From JABFWF01 sp035539135 (GTDB taxonomy: Bacteria; Pseudomonadota; Gammaproteobacteria; Xanthomonadales; Xanthomonadaceae): a stretch of 64,000 nucleotides of DNA. The position numbers and the translations under genes are program-made. The DNA lies in contig DATLJD010000005.1 of assembly GCA_035539135.1 (NCBI GenBank), positions 1-64,000 of the forward strand, given 5' to 3'. Position 1 is the stretch's first letter; every line of letters starts with the position of its first letter. Positions 53,042-60,044 of the stretch are shown piece after piece. The notes below the pieces were generated by a model. The model ran no database searches. It was not told where the DNA came from and saw only the letters and a list, made by a program, of their open reading frames with translations.

Positions 53042-54028
53042 TCAGCCGCGCAGCCAGCGCGCCGCGTCGAGCGCGAAGTAGGTCAGCACGCCGTCGGCGC
53101 CGGCGCGCTTGAACGCGGTGAGCGCCTCCAGCGCGCAGGCGCGCTCGTCCAGCCAGCCGTTGGCGAAGGCGGCGCGCAGCATCGCGTACTCGCCGCTGAC
53201 CTGGTAGGCGTAGGTCGGCACGCCGAACTCGTCCTTCACCCGCCGCACCACGTCGAGGTAGGGCAGGCCGGGCTTGACCATCACCATGTCGGCGCCTTCC
53301 TCGAGGTCGAGCGCGACCTCGCGCAGTGCCTCGTCGGTGTTGGCCGGGTCCATCTGGTAGCTGTATTTGTTGCCCTTGCCGAGCGCGCCGGACGAGCCGA
53401 CCGCGTCGCGGAACGGGCCGTAGAAGCTGGACGCGTACTTCGCGCTGTAGGCGAGGATGCGGGTGTGCACGTGGCCGTCCTGCTCGAGCGCGCTGCGGAT
53501 CGCGCCGATCCGGCCGTCCATCATGTCGCTGGGCGCGACCACGTCGGCGCCGGCGCGCGCGTGCGACAGCGCCTGGTTGACCAGCGCCTCGACGGTCTGG
53601 TCGTTGAGCACGTAGCCGTTCTCGTCGACCAGGCCGTCCTGGCCGTGCGAGGTATACGGGTCCAGCGCGACGTCGGTGATCACCCCGAGCTCGGGGAAGC
53701 GCTGCTTGAGCGCGCGCACCGCGCGCTGGCACAGGCCTTCGTCGTCCCACGCCGCCTCCGCGGTCAGCGACTTCGCCTCCGGCGCGGTGACCGGGAACAG
53801 GGCGAGCGCGGGCACCCGCAGCTCGCTGGCCTGCTCGGCGACCTTCAGCAGCTCGTCGATCGACAGCCGCTCGATGCCCGGCATGGAGCCGACCGGCGCG
53901 CGGCCGGCGGGTTCGTGCACGAAGACCGGATAGATCAGGTCGTCGGCGGTGAGCACGTGCTCGCGCATCAGCCGGCGCGAGAACTCGTCGCGGCGCATCC
54001 GCCGCATGCGCGTGAAGGGGTAGGTCAT
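53042..54028 (-). CDS. hemB: Delta-aminolevulinic acid dehydratase (porphobilinogen synthase)
   Basis: A 328-aa enzyme that condenses two aminolevulinates to porphobilinogen in heme synthesis. The Schiff-base lysines lie in AYSAKYASSFYGPFRDA and MVMVKPGLPYLD; GADVVAPSDMMDGRIGAIR is the usual core. It lacks the Cys-rich zinc site of the animal enzyme; the matching stretch is LDPYTSHGQDG, of the Mg-type. The gene is monocistronic here. Confidence 0.96.
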   Translation of the reverse strand: MTYPFTRMRRMRRDEFSRRLMREHVLTADDLIYPVFVHEPAGRAPVGSMPGIERLSIDELLKVAEQASELRVPALALFPVTAPEAKSLTAEAAWDDEGLCQRAVRALKQRFPELGVITDVALDPYTSHGQDGLVDENGYVLNDQTVEALVNQALSHARAGADVVAPSDMMDGRIGAIRSALEQDGHVHTRILAYSAKYASSFYGPFRDAVGSSGALGKGNKYSYQMDPANTDEALREVALDLEEGADMVMVKPGLPYLDVVRRVKDEFGVPTYAYQVSGEYAMLRAAFANGWLDERACALEALTAFKRAGADGVLTYFALDAARWLRG

Positions 54029-54066
54029 GGGCGCGATTCTACGCCCGGGGGGCGGAAGTGCTGGAA

Positions 54067-54119
54067 ACCGGTAGCCGGTAGCGGGTAGCCGGTAGCGGGT
54101 AGCCGTGGCCGGTAGCCGG
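54067..54119. repeat. Tandem GGTAGCC/GGTAGCG heptamer array
   Basis: Seven or so copies of a 7-mer GGTAGC(C/G), with one partial unit, lie between hemB and a REP. A related short series GGTAGCCGGAAACCGGAAACCGGG is present near 58009-58032. Like the CCCCTAG array at the window start it has a heptamer period, and may be unstable by slippage. Confidence 0.8.
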
Positions 54120-54157
54120 GGTGCTTGCGCTTGATGCCGCGTACGGGACGGGCAGTC

Positions 54158-54182
54158 CGTAGAGCGGAGCTTGCTCCGCTGC
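54158..54182. repeat. REP-like palindrome (GTAGAGCGGAGC family)
   Basis: GTAGAGCGGAGCTTGCTCCGCT is a single copy just downstream of the heptamer array and upstream of the small membrane protein's stop. It gives the cleanest form of the repeat in this window. Confidence 0.8.
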
Positions 54183-54191
54183 GCCGCCCGC

Positions 54192-54440
54192 TCAGATCAC
54201 CCCGCCGCCCAGCAGCAGCCGCGCCACCGCCACCACGATCACGATGCCGTTCAGCACCAGCCCGGTCTTGGCCCGGCCGCGCTTGCCGGTGCCGGTGAGG
54301 GCCACGCCGATCGCGGCGAGCACCGCGCCGACCGCGGCGAAGGCGATCAGGAACCAGTTCATCCATCCCAGCAGCGGCACCAGCGCGAGCACCATCCACA
54401 GCATCGCGACGATGCCCCACAGCAGGCTGATCAGTCCCAT
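54192..54440 (-). CDS. Small membrane protein, unknown
   Basis: An 82-aa protein with an N-terminal hydrophobic segment (about 3-22), a second (25-48) and a third (about 62-80), separated by a basic loop TGKRGRAKTG. The layout resembles small DUF4190-type membrane proteins, but no motif is decisive. It starts at an ATG with weak upstream purines. Confidence 0.65.
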   Translation of the reverse strand: MGLISLLWGIVAMLWMVLALVPLLGWMNWFLIAFAAVGAVLAAIGVALTGTGKRGRAKTGLVLNGIVIVVAVARLLLGGGVI

Positions 54441-54480
54441 GGCAGGCGGTTCCGGTTGGAGGACAGGCGCAGCTTAGGGC

Positions 54481-55464
54481 CTATTCGTGCACGCCGTCGA
54501 TTTCGATGCACAGCTCGCGCCGGCAGATCGCCGCGTGCAGGACGACGTAGGGCACCCGGCTGCCCAGGCGCGCGTGCAGGGCGTCGGCGACGGTGTCGAG
54601 GTCGGCGCGGTCGCGCACGTAGACCTTGAGCCGGGTGCCGGGCCCGAACTGCGCGGGCAGCGCCGGCTGCCGCGCGCGCGCGGCGCCGAGCAGGGCGTCG
54701 AAGTTGAGGAAGGTCTCGTCGATCTGCGCCAGCAGCGCGTCGGCGTGCGCGGAGGCGTGGCCGACCACCGCGGCAGTACCCGACAGCAGCAGCGGCATCT
54801 TCGTCGTGGTCGGCGGCAGCATCGCGCGGGCGAAGCTCGGCGGCTGCGGGCCGTACTGGCGCGGGTAGCGGTAGGCGCTGACCTGGCGCGGGTTCTCGAT
54901 CGGCGTGCCAGGCGCGTTCGAGGACAGCCAGTAGATCTGCAGCACGCGGGCGTCGTCGCAGCGGCCGATCGCGGTCGCCGCCGGCAGCCGGGTCGGGTCG
55001 AAGCCGCCGAGGCCGCGCGCGCGGCCGACGCAGAACTGGCGGTAGCGCTCGGTGTCGCCGTCGCCCTGGGTGATCGCGTCGAGGTAATTCCAGATCCGCA
55101 GCAGGTGCGGCGTGGCGCTGTCGCGCACGAACGCGGTCAGGCGCGCGTAGGCGTGGGCGGCGGCCTCGATGATGCCGTCGGCCTCGGGCACCTCGATCAC
55201 GCCGAAGCTGAGCGCGCCGTCGCTGGCCCAGGCGATCTCGCCGTCGCGGCCGCTGCGCACCGGCCGGCCGGTGTGCCAGACCTCGTAGGGCGCGCCGCCG
55301 TGCGGCTGCAGCGGCACCCGCAGGTAGCGCGGGTCGGCCAGGGCGGCCGGCGCGGCATCGCCGAAGCCGAGCACCGCCAGCACGTCCTCGCCGAGCAGCG
55401 CCTGCGCGTCGGACGCGTGCACGTAGTCTACCCGCAGTTGCGGCACGGGCGTGGCGGCCGTCAT
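54481..55464 (-). CDS. xanB2: XanB2-type chorismatase (hydroxybenzoate-forming)
   Basis: A 327-aa chorismatase-family protein. In Xanthomonas, XanB2 turns chorismate into 3- and 4-hydroxybenzoate, which feed the xanthomonadin pigment and ubiquinone. Family features: VDYVHASDAQALLGEDVLAV at the start, RIWNYLDAITQGDGDTERYRQF in the middle, GGFDPTRLPAATAIG, and the RidA-like C-terminal fold with KMPLLLSGTAAVVGH and LKVYVRD. It lies in a pigment cluster. An in-frame GTG at 55482 overlaps the stop of the next upstream gene, so the real start may be there. Confidence 0.85.
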   Translation of the reverse strand: MTAATPVPQLRVDYVHASDAQALLGEDVLAVLGFGDAAPAALADPRYLRVPLQPHGGAPYEVWHTGRPVRSGRDGEIAWASDGALSFGVIEVPEADGIIEAAAHAYARLTAFVRDSATPHLLRIWNYLDAITQGDGDTERYRQFCVGRARGLGGFDPTRLPAATAIGRCDDARVLQIYWLSSNAPGTPIENPRQVSAYRYPRQYGPQPPSFARAMLPPTTTKMPLLLSGTAAVVGHASAHADALLAQIDETFLNFDALLGAARARQPALPAQFGPGTRLKVYVRDRADLDTVADALHARLGSRVPYVVLHAAICRRELCIEIDGVHE

Positions 55465-55478
55465 CGCTTCGGGCCGGC

Positions 55479-56840
55479 TCACGGGTTGTCCGCCTGCAGG
55501 GTGTCGCCGGCGAAGCCGGCGCGCAGCGCGCGCCGCCGTTGCCACCAGCTGCGCAGCGCCGCCGGCGCCAGCCGCAGCGCGGTCAGCGCGTAGATCACCC
55601 GGAACACGCGCAGCCGCCACAGCACCGGGCGCGCGTCGAACACGTCGCCGGCCAGCATCGAGACCACCGCCTGCTCGACCTGCAGCACGTTGCGCGGGTT
55701 GGCGAACAGCCGCTTCATGGTCGGCGAGGTGAAGCGGTAGATGAACCACTTGAACTCGTCCAGCCCCGCGTCGAAGCGGCGCTGCAGCGCGCGCAGCAGC
55801 GCGGCTTCGCGCGCCGGCTCGCGCAGCGCGGCGTCGACCGCATCGGCGCCGCGCTCCGCGCCGTGCATCGCCAGGTACACGCCGGAGGAGAACATCGGGT
55901 CGACGAAGGAATAGGCGTCGCCCAGCAGCAGCCAGCCCGGGCCGTGCATGCGCGAGCAGTCGTAGGCGTAGTTGCCGGTGACGTGCACCGGCGCGATCCG
56001 GCGCGCGTCGCGCATGCGCTCGCGCACCTCGGGCACCGCATCGAGCGTGCGCAACAGGAACGCCTCGCTCTCGCCGCGGCGCTGCTTGAGGTACTCCGGC
56101 GAGCACACCGCGCCGACGCTGGTGACGCCCTCGCGCAGCGGGATCAGCCAGATCCAGCCGTGCGCGTGGCGGCAGATGGTGACGTTGCCGGCGTCGTCGC
56201 CCGGGCGCCGCGGCACGTTCGCGTAATGGCTGAAGATCGCCGCGGAACTGTGCCGCGGGTTGCGCCGCTTGAGCTTGAGCTGGGCGCCGAGCAGGGTGTC
56301 GCGGCCGCTGGCGTCGAGCAGGAAGCGCATGCGCACGGTCAGCGCGCGGCCTTCCCCGTCGCGCGCGTGGGCGGCGACCGGCCGGCCGCCGGCGTCGAAC
56401 TCGACCGACTCGACCTTGATCCCCTCGCGCGCGTCCACGCCCTCGCCGCGCGCGTGCTCGAACAGGACCTGGTCGAACTCCTCGCGCTTGACCTGGAACG
56501 CGTGCCCCGCGCCCGGGCGCAGGGTGCGGGTGAAGCGGAACACGTTGTAGTCGCGGCCTTCGACCGGGAAGTCGGCGCCGAGCTTCATCACCCCGATCGC
56601 CTTGACCTGGTCGAACACGCCCAGCCGCTCGAGGATCGGCATGTTCATCGGCAGCAGCGATTCGCCGATGTGGAAGCGCGGGTGCCGCGCCTTCTCCAGC
56701 AGCAGCACCTTCCAGCCGCGCCGCGCCAGCAGGGTCGCCGCGGTCGAGCCGGCGGGGCCGCCGCCGACCACCAGCACGTCGGTGTCGAGGCATTCGGCGC
56801 CGGGGCGGCGGTCGGGAGCGGGCGCGGCGGCTGCGGACAT
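55479..56840 (-). CDS. FAD-dependent oxidoreductase/halogenase-like protein of the pigment cluster
   Basis: A 453-aa flavoprotein of the tryptophan-halogenase-like class. It has the FAD motif VVGGGPAGSTAATLLAR near residue 25, HPRFHIGESLLPMNMPILER in the position of the family's conserved region, and GWIWLIPLREG and LLLGDAYSFVDPMFSSGVYLA in the C-terminal half. Xanthomonadins are brominated aryl polyenes, so a halogenase or a related oxidase is expected in this cluster; which reaction it does cannot be told. Its stop overlaps a possible GTG start of xanB2. Confidence 0.85.
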   Translation of the reverse strand: MSAAAAPAPDRRPGAECLDTDVLVVGGGPAGSTAATLLARRGWKVLLLEKARHPRFHIGESLLPMNMPILERLGVFDQVKAIGVMKLGADFPVEGRDYNVFRFTRTLRPGAGHAFQVKREEFDQVLFEHARGEGVDAREGIKVESVEFDAGGRPVAAHARDGEGRALTVRMRFLLDASGRDTLLGAQLKLKRRNPRHSSAAIFSHYANVPRRPGDDAGNVTICRHAHGWIWLIPLREGVTSVGAVCSPEYLKQRRGESEAFLLRTLDAVPEVRERMRDARRIAPVHVTGNYAYDCSRMHGPGWLLLGDAYSFVDPMFSSGVYLAMHGAERGADAVDAALREPAREAALLRALQRRFDAGLDEFKWFIYRFTSPTMKRLFANPRNVLQVEQAVVSMLAGDVFDARPVLWRLRVFRVIYALTALRLAPAALRSWWQRRRALRAGFAGDTLQADNP

Positions 56841-56915
56841 GCGTGGTGCGGGCCGGGAAGGCGTGCCGGAAGACGGCGGAGGCGACGCATGATAACGGGC
56901 GCGGGCGGGGCGGTT

Positions 56916-56929
56916 GCACGCCGGCGTGC
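56916..56929. promoter_or_regulatory. Perfect palindrome between divergent pigment genes
   Basis: GCACGCCGGCGTGC is a perfect 14-bp palindrome in the 144-base gap between the halogenase-like gene and the ACP gene. As the only dyad in the divergent region it is a candidate operator for both transcripts. No regulator gene is seen nearby. Confidence 0.4.
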
Positions 56930-56984
56930 GATGCCGGATCGTTGCGCCCTGGCATCCCCCCTTCCGCACACCCTGGATTTCCCG

Positions 56985-57254
56985 ATGTCCCCGCAGACCG
57001 ACGCCGAACGCGAACTGGCCCAGCTCCTGGTCGAAAGCCTCAACCTGGAGGACGTCGCGCCGGAGTCCATCGATCCGGATGCGCCGCTGTTCAACGCCGG
57101 GCTCGGCCTGGATTCGATCGACGCGCTGGAGCTGGCGCTGGCGATCAGCAAGCGCTACGGATTCCAGCTGCGCTCGGACAACGACGACAACCGCCGCATC
57201 TTCGCCTCGCTGCGCGCGCTCTCGGCGCACGTCGAGCAGCAGCGCACGGCGTGA
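56985..57254 (+). CDS. Acyl carrier protein of the pigment cluster
   Basis: An 89-aa ACP. The phosphopantetheine-attachment serine is Ser44 in the motif GLDSIDALEL. The start at 56985 is the first ATG with the usual N-terminal acidic helix. In the xanthomonadin pathway an ACP (XanC) carries the growing aryl polyene chain. It leads a set of plus-strand genes that continues through the exporter. Confidence 0.92.
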   Translation: MSPQTDAERELAQLLVESLNLEDVAPESIDPDAPLFNAGLGLDSIDALELALAISKRYGFQLRSDNDDNRRIFASLRALSAHVEQQRTA

Positions 57255-57270
57255 TCCAGCGGCGCCGGGC

Positions 57271-57975
57271 ATGAGCGCCGCAGGCCGCCTCGCCCTGCTG
57301 CGGGTGGCGCTGGTGCTCGGCTACTTCGCGCTCGCGCACGCGGCCGGAATCGGCCGAGAGCCCCGCCTGGCCGCGCTCGCGCTCGGCGACCTCGCCCTGC
57401 TGCTGCTGTTGCCGGCGCTGGCCGCGCGCCGCGCCTGGGCGTTCGCCGCACTGGCGCTGGCCGCCGCCGGGCTGGTCCTGCTGGCGCGCAGCGCGTGGGC
57501 ACTGCTGCCGCTGCTGCTGGTGCCGGCGGCGATCGTCGGCCTGGTCGCCTGGGGGTTCGGCCGCACCCTGCGCGCCGGCCGCACGCCGCTGATCACCCGC
57601 ATCGTCGCCGCGATGGACGGGCTGCCGCCCGCGCAACTGGCGCCCGAACTGCTGCACTACACCCGCGCGCTGACCACGCTGTGGGCGTGGGCGATGGGCC
57701 TGCTGGCGTTGTTCAACCTGCTGCTGGCGGCGCTGGTGGTGCCGGGCGGGCTGCTCGCCGGCGTCGGCGTCGCGCCGCCGCTGGCCATCAGCGAGGCGCA
57801 GTGGTCCTGGTGCGCCAACGTCGGCAACTACGGCCTGATCGTGGCCCTGTTGCTGCTCGAGTTCGGCTACCGCCAGCGCCGCTTCCCGGGACGCTACCGC
57901 AACTTCCTGCATTTTCTGCAGAAGATGGCGCGGCTTGGACCGGCGTTCTGGCAGGGCGTGCTGCGCTCACCGTAG
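57271..57975 (+). CDS. Polytopic membrane protein of the pigment cluster
   Basis: A 234-aa protein with about five hydrophobic segments (roughly 8-25, 33-55, 58-82, 130-155 and 168-195) and a basic C-terminal tail FGYRQRRFPGRYRNFLHFLQ. No family motif is recognised. A similar membrane protein occurs next to the ACP gene in xanthomonadin clusters as I recall them. Its stop codon TAG belongs to a GTAG repeat. Confidence 0.75.
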   Translation: MSAAGRLALLRVALVLGYFALAHAAGIGREPRLAALALGDLALLLLLPALAARRAWAFAALALAAAGLVLLARSAWALLPLLLVPAAIVGLVAWGFGRTLRAGRTPLITRIVAAMDGLPPAQLAPELLHYTRALTTLWAWAMGLLALFNLLLAALVVPGGLLAGVGVAPPLAISEAQWSWCANVGNYGLIVALLLLEFGYRQRRFPGRYRNFLHFLQKMARLGPAFWQGVLRSP

Positions 57976-58035
57976 AGCGGAGCAGGCTCCGCTCTACGGG
58001 GGCGGGAATCGGTAGCCGGAAACCGGAAACCGGGA
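57971..58035. repeat. REP-like pair and short tandem series
   Basis: A compact hairpin GTAGAGCGGAGCAGGCTCCGCTCTAC (57972-57998) is followed by short GGTAGCC/GGAAACC repeats. It lies between the membrane protein gene and the small dehydratase gene. It begins on the stop codon of the preceding gene. Confidence 0.85.
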
Positions 58036-58205
58036 GAGCGTGCGGACCGCCTTTCAGGCAGCGTGCGCAAAGGCGATTCCCGCTACGCCGATTAATCGTT
58101 CAGGTCCGGAATCGCCGGCGAAATCCGTACCCTGACCGGGTGCCGCCCTTGCAGCGCGGCAGGGCGCGCCCCAGACTTTCCGCCACAGGGGCGTGTGCAG
58201 TACCG

Positions 58206-58508
58206 ATGCGATTCACCATTCCTTCCGACCATCCGAGCCTCGACGGCCATTTCCCGGGGCGCCCCGTCGTGCCCGGCGTGGTGGTGCTCGAGCACGTCGT
58301 CGCCGCGATCGAGGCCGCGCACGGCGCGTTGCCGCCGCTGCGCCTGCCGCAGGTGAAGTTCGTGCAGCCGCTGCTGCCGGGCGAGCCGGCCGAGGTCGTG
58401 CTGGAGGCGCGCGAGCGCGCGCGCTGGCGCTTCCGCGTGTTGCGCGGCGACGCCCTGCTCGCCGCGGGCGAGGTGGTTGCGGACGCCGATGCCGGAGGTG
58501 CGGCGTGA
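58206..58508 (+). CDS. Small hot-dog-fold dehydratase-like protein (FabZ/ApeP type)
   Basis: A 100-aa protein beginning MRFTIPSDHPSLDGHFPGRP, with the FabA/FabZ-like motif DGHFPGRPVVPGVVVLEHV and a core that ends after VKFVQPLLPGEPAEVVLEA. This is short for a full FabZ (about 140 aa). It would dehydrate 3-hydroxyacyl-ACP in polyene formation. The following gene starts with GTG overlapping its stop. Confidence 0.8.
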   Translation: MRFTIPSDHPSLDGHFPGRPVVPGVVVLEHVVAAIEAAHGALPPLRLPQVKFVQPLLPGEPAEVVLEARERARWRFRVLRGDALLAAGEVVADADAGGAA

Positions 58509-59476
58509 GCGCGCACTGGAAGCAGCGCAAGGAAGGCGGCGGCTGGTTCGCGATCTGGCTGATCCGCTCGATCGGCCGCTACGGCGGGCGCGGCCTCGCG
58601 CGCCTGCTGCTGTACCCGATCACCCTGTACTTCCTGCTGCGGCGGCCGGCGGAACGGCGCGACTCGCGCGCCTGGCTGGGCCGCGCGCTGGGGCGGCCGG
58701 CGACGCTGCGGGACATCGCCCGCCACATCCACACCTTCGCCTCCACCATCCTCGACCGCGTGTTCCTGCTCAGCGAGAGCACGCGCCGCTTCGACGTCGA
58801 CGTGCAGGGCGTGGAGGCGCTGCACGCGCAGCTCGACCGCGGCCGCGGCGTGTTGCTGTTCGGCTCGCACCTGGGTAGCTTCGAGGTGTTGCGCGTGCTC
58901 GCCCAGCGGCGGCCGGACTACGTGATCCGGGTCGTGCTCGACAAGCAGCACAACGTCGCCATGCAGAGCCTGCTGGACGCGCTCAACCCGGCGCTCGCGC
59001 GCAACATCATCGACGCCGGCCAGGACGGCCCCGCGCTGATGCTGGACATCCAGCAGGCGGTGCAGTCCGGTGCCCTGGTCGCGCTGCTGGTGGACCGCGT
59101 CCAGCCCGGCGGGCAGACCGTCGCGGCGCCCTTCTTCGGCCGCCCGGCGCCATTCCCGACCGCGCCCTGGCTGATCGCGGCCGTGCTGAAGGTGCCGGTC
59201 GTGCTCGGTTTCGGCCTGTACCGCGGCGGCAACCGCTACGATCTGGTCTTCGAGGCCTTCTCCGACGGCCTGGACATCCCGCGCGCGCAGCGCCGCACCG
59301 CGGTCGCCGCGCTCATCCGCCGTTACGCGCAGCGGCTGGAGCATTTCGCCCGTGCAGCCCCCTTCAACTGGTTCAACTTCTATGACTTCTGGGAATGCGA
59401 CGACCCGGTGGATGCCGCGCCTGCTGCCGGCGCTGTTGCTGGCGACACTGGTCCTGCCGCTGCACGCCGCGCCTGA
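58505..59476 (+). CDS. Lipid A acyltransferase-like protein of the pigment cluster
   Basis: A 323-aa protein of the LpxL/HtrB (lysophospholipid acyltransferase-like) family. It has a hydrophobic start (WFAIWLIRSIGRYGGRGLAR), the catalytic block GVLLFGSHLGSFEVLRVL (an H-x4-E-type site), and the segment VDRVQPGGQTVAAPFFGRPA. Such enzymes in aryl-polyene clusters attach the chain to a lipid carrier in the envelope. It starts with GTG overlapping the preceding stop. Its tail overlaps the next gene by about 65 bases. Confidence 0.85.
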   Translation: MSAHWKQRKEGGGWFAIWLIRSIGRYGGRGLARLLLYPITLYFLLRRPAERRDSRAWLGRALGRPATLRDIARHIHTFASTILDRVFLLSESTRRFDVDVQGVEALHAQLDRGRGVLLFGSHLGSFEVLRVLAQRRPDYVIRVVLDKQHNVAMQSLLDALNPALARNIIDAGQDGPALMLDIQQAVQSGALVALLVDRVQPGGQTVAAPFFGRPAPFPTAPWLIAAVLKVPVVLGFGLYRGGNRYDLVFEAFSDGLDIPRAQRRTAVAALIRRYAQRLEHFARAAPFNWFNFYDFWECDDPVDAAPAAGAVAGDTGPAAARRA

Positions 59477-60044
59477 GGACGCCGGCGCCGACTGGATCCT
59501 CGACCGGCTCGCGCGCCCGGTGCCGGCGCGCACCGCCTTCGTCGAGCTGCGCGACTCGCCGCTGCTGAAGGCGCCGCTGCGGATCAGCGGCGAGTACCGC
59601 CGCCCCGATGCGCAGACCCTGGTCCGCGAAGTGCGCGCGCCGTACGCGGAAACCACCACCATCCGCGGCGGCGAGGCGACCATCGCCCGCGCCGGCAAGG
59701 CGCCGCGCACGTTTTCGCTGGCGCGCGCGCCGGAACTGGCGGGCCTGCAGGCCAGCTTCGGCGCACTGCTGTCCGGCGACCGTACGCTGCTCGAGCGCCA
59801 CTACCGGATCGGCGCGACCGGCCCGCGCCAGCACTGGACCATGACCCTGGTGCCGACCGACGCCGCGCTCGCGGGCAAGGTGCGCGAGATCGTGCTGCAC
59901 GGCCGCGGCGCCGAGTTGCGCTGCATCGAGACCCATCCGGCGCAGGGCGAGGTGGTGCAGCGCACCCTGCTGGCCGGCGCCGCGCGCGACGCGGGCGACG
60001 TCGCCGACGCCGCCGCGCTCGCCCAGCTCTGCCGCGGCGAATGA
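59412..60044 (+). CDS. LolA-like outer-membrane lipoprotein carrier-type protein
   Basis: A 210-aa protein with a signal peptide (MPRLLPALLLATLVLPLHA) and a mature part with the LolA-like pattern RISGEYRRPDAQTLVREVRAPYAETTTI. In aryl-polyene clusters a LolA-type periplasmic protein accompanies the exporter and probably moves the lipid-linked polyene to the outer membrane. The next start overlaps its stop (ATGA). Upstream in-frame ATGs at 59352 and 59382 lie deeper within the acyltransferase gene. Confidence 0.82.
   Translation: MPRLLPALLLATLVLPLHAAPEDAGADWILDRLARPVPARTAFVELRDSPLLKAPLRISGEYRRPDAQTLVREVRAPYAETTTIRGGEATIARAGKAPRTFSLARAPELAGLQASFGALLSGDRTLLERHYRIGATGPRQHWTMTLVPTDAALAGKVREIVLHGRGAELRCIETHPAQGEVVQRTLLAGAARDAGDVADAAALAQLCRGE

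Noticed and set aside
57495..58205. Upstream in-frame extension of the 100-aa dehydratase
   Set aside because: The extension runs through a REP and the membrane protein gene in another frame and is Arg/Ala-rich; the hot-dog motif starts at 58206.
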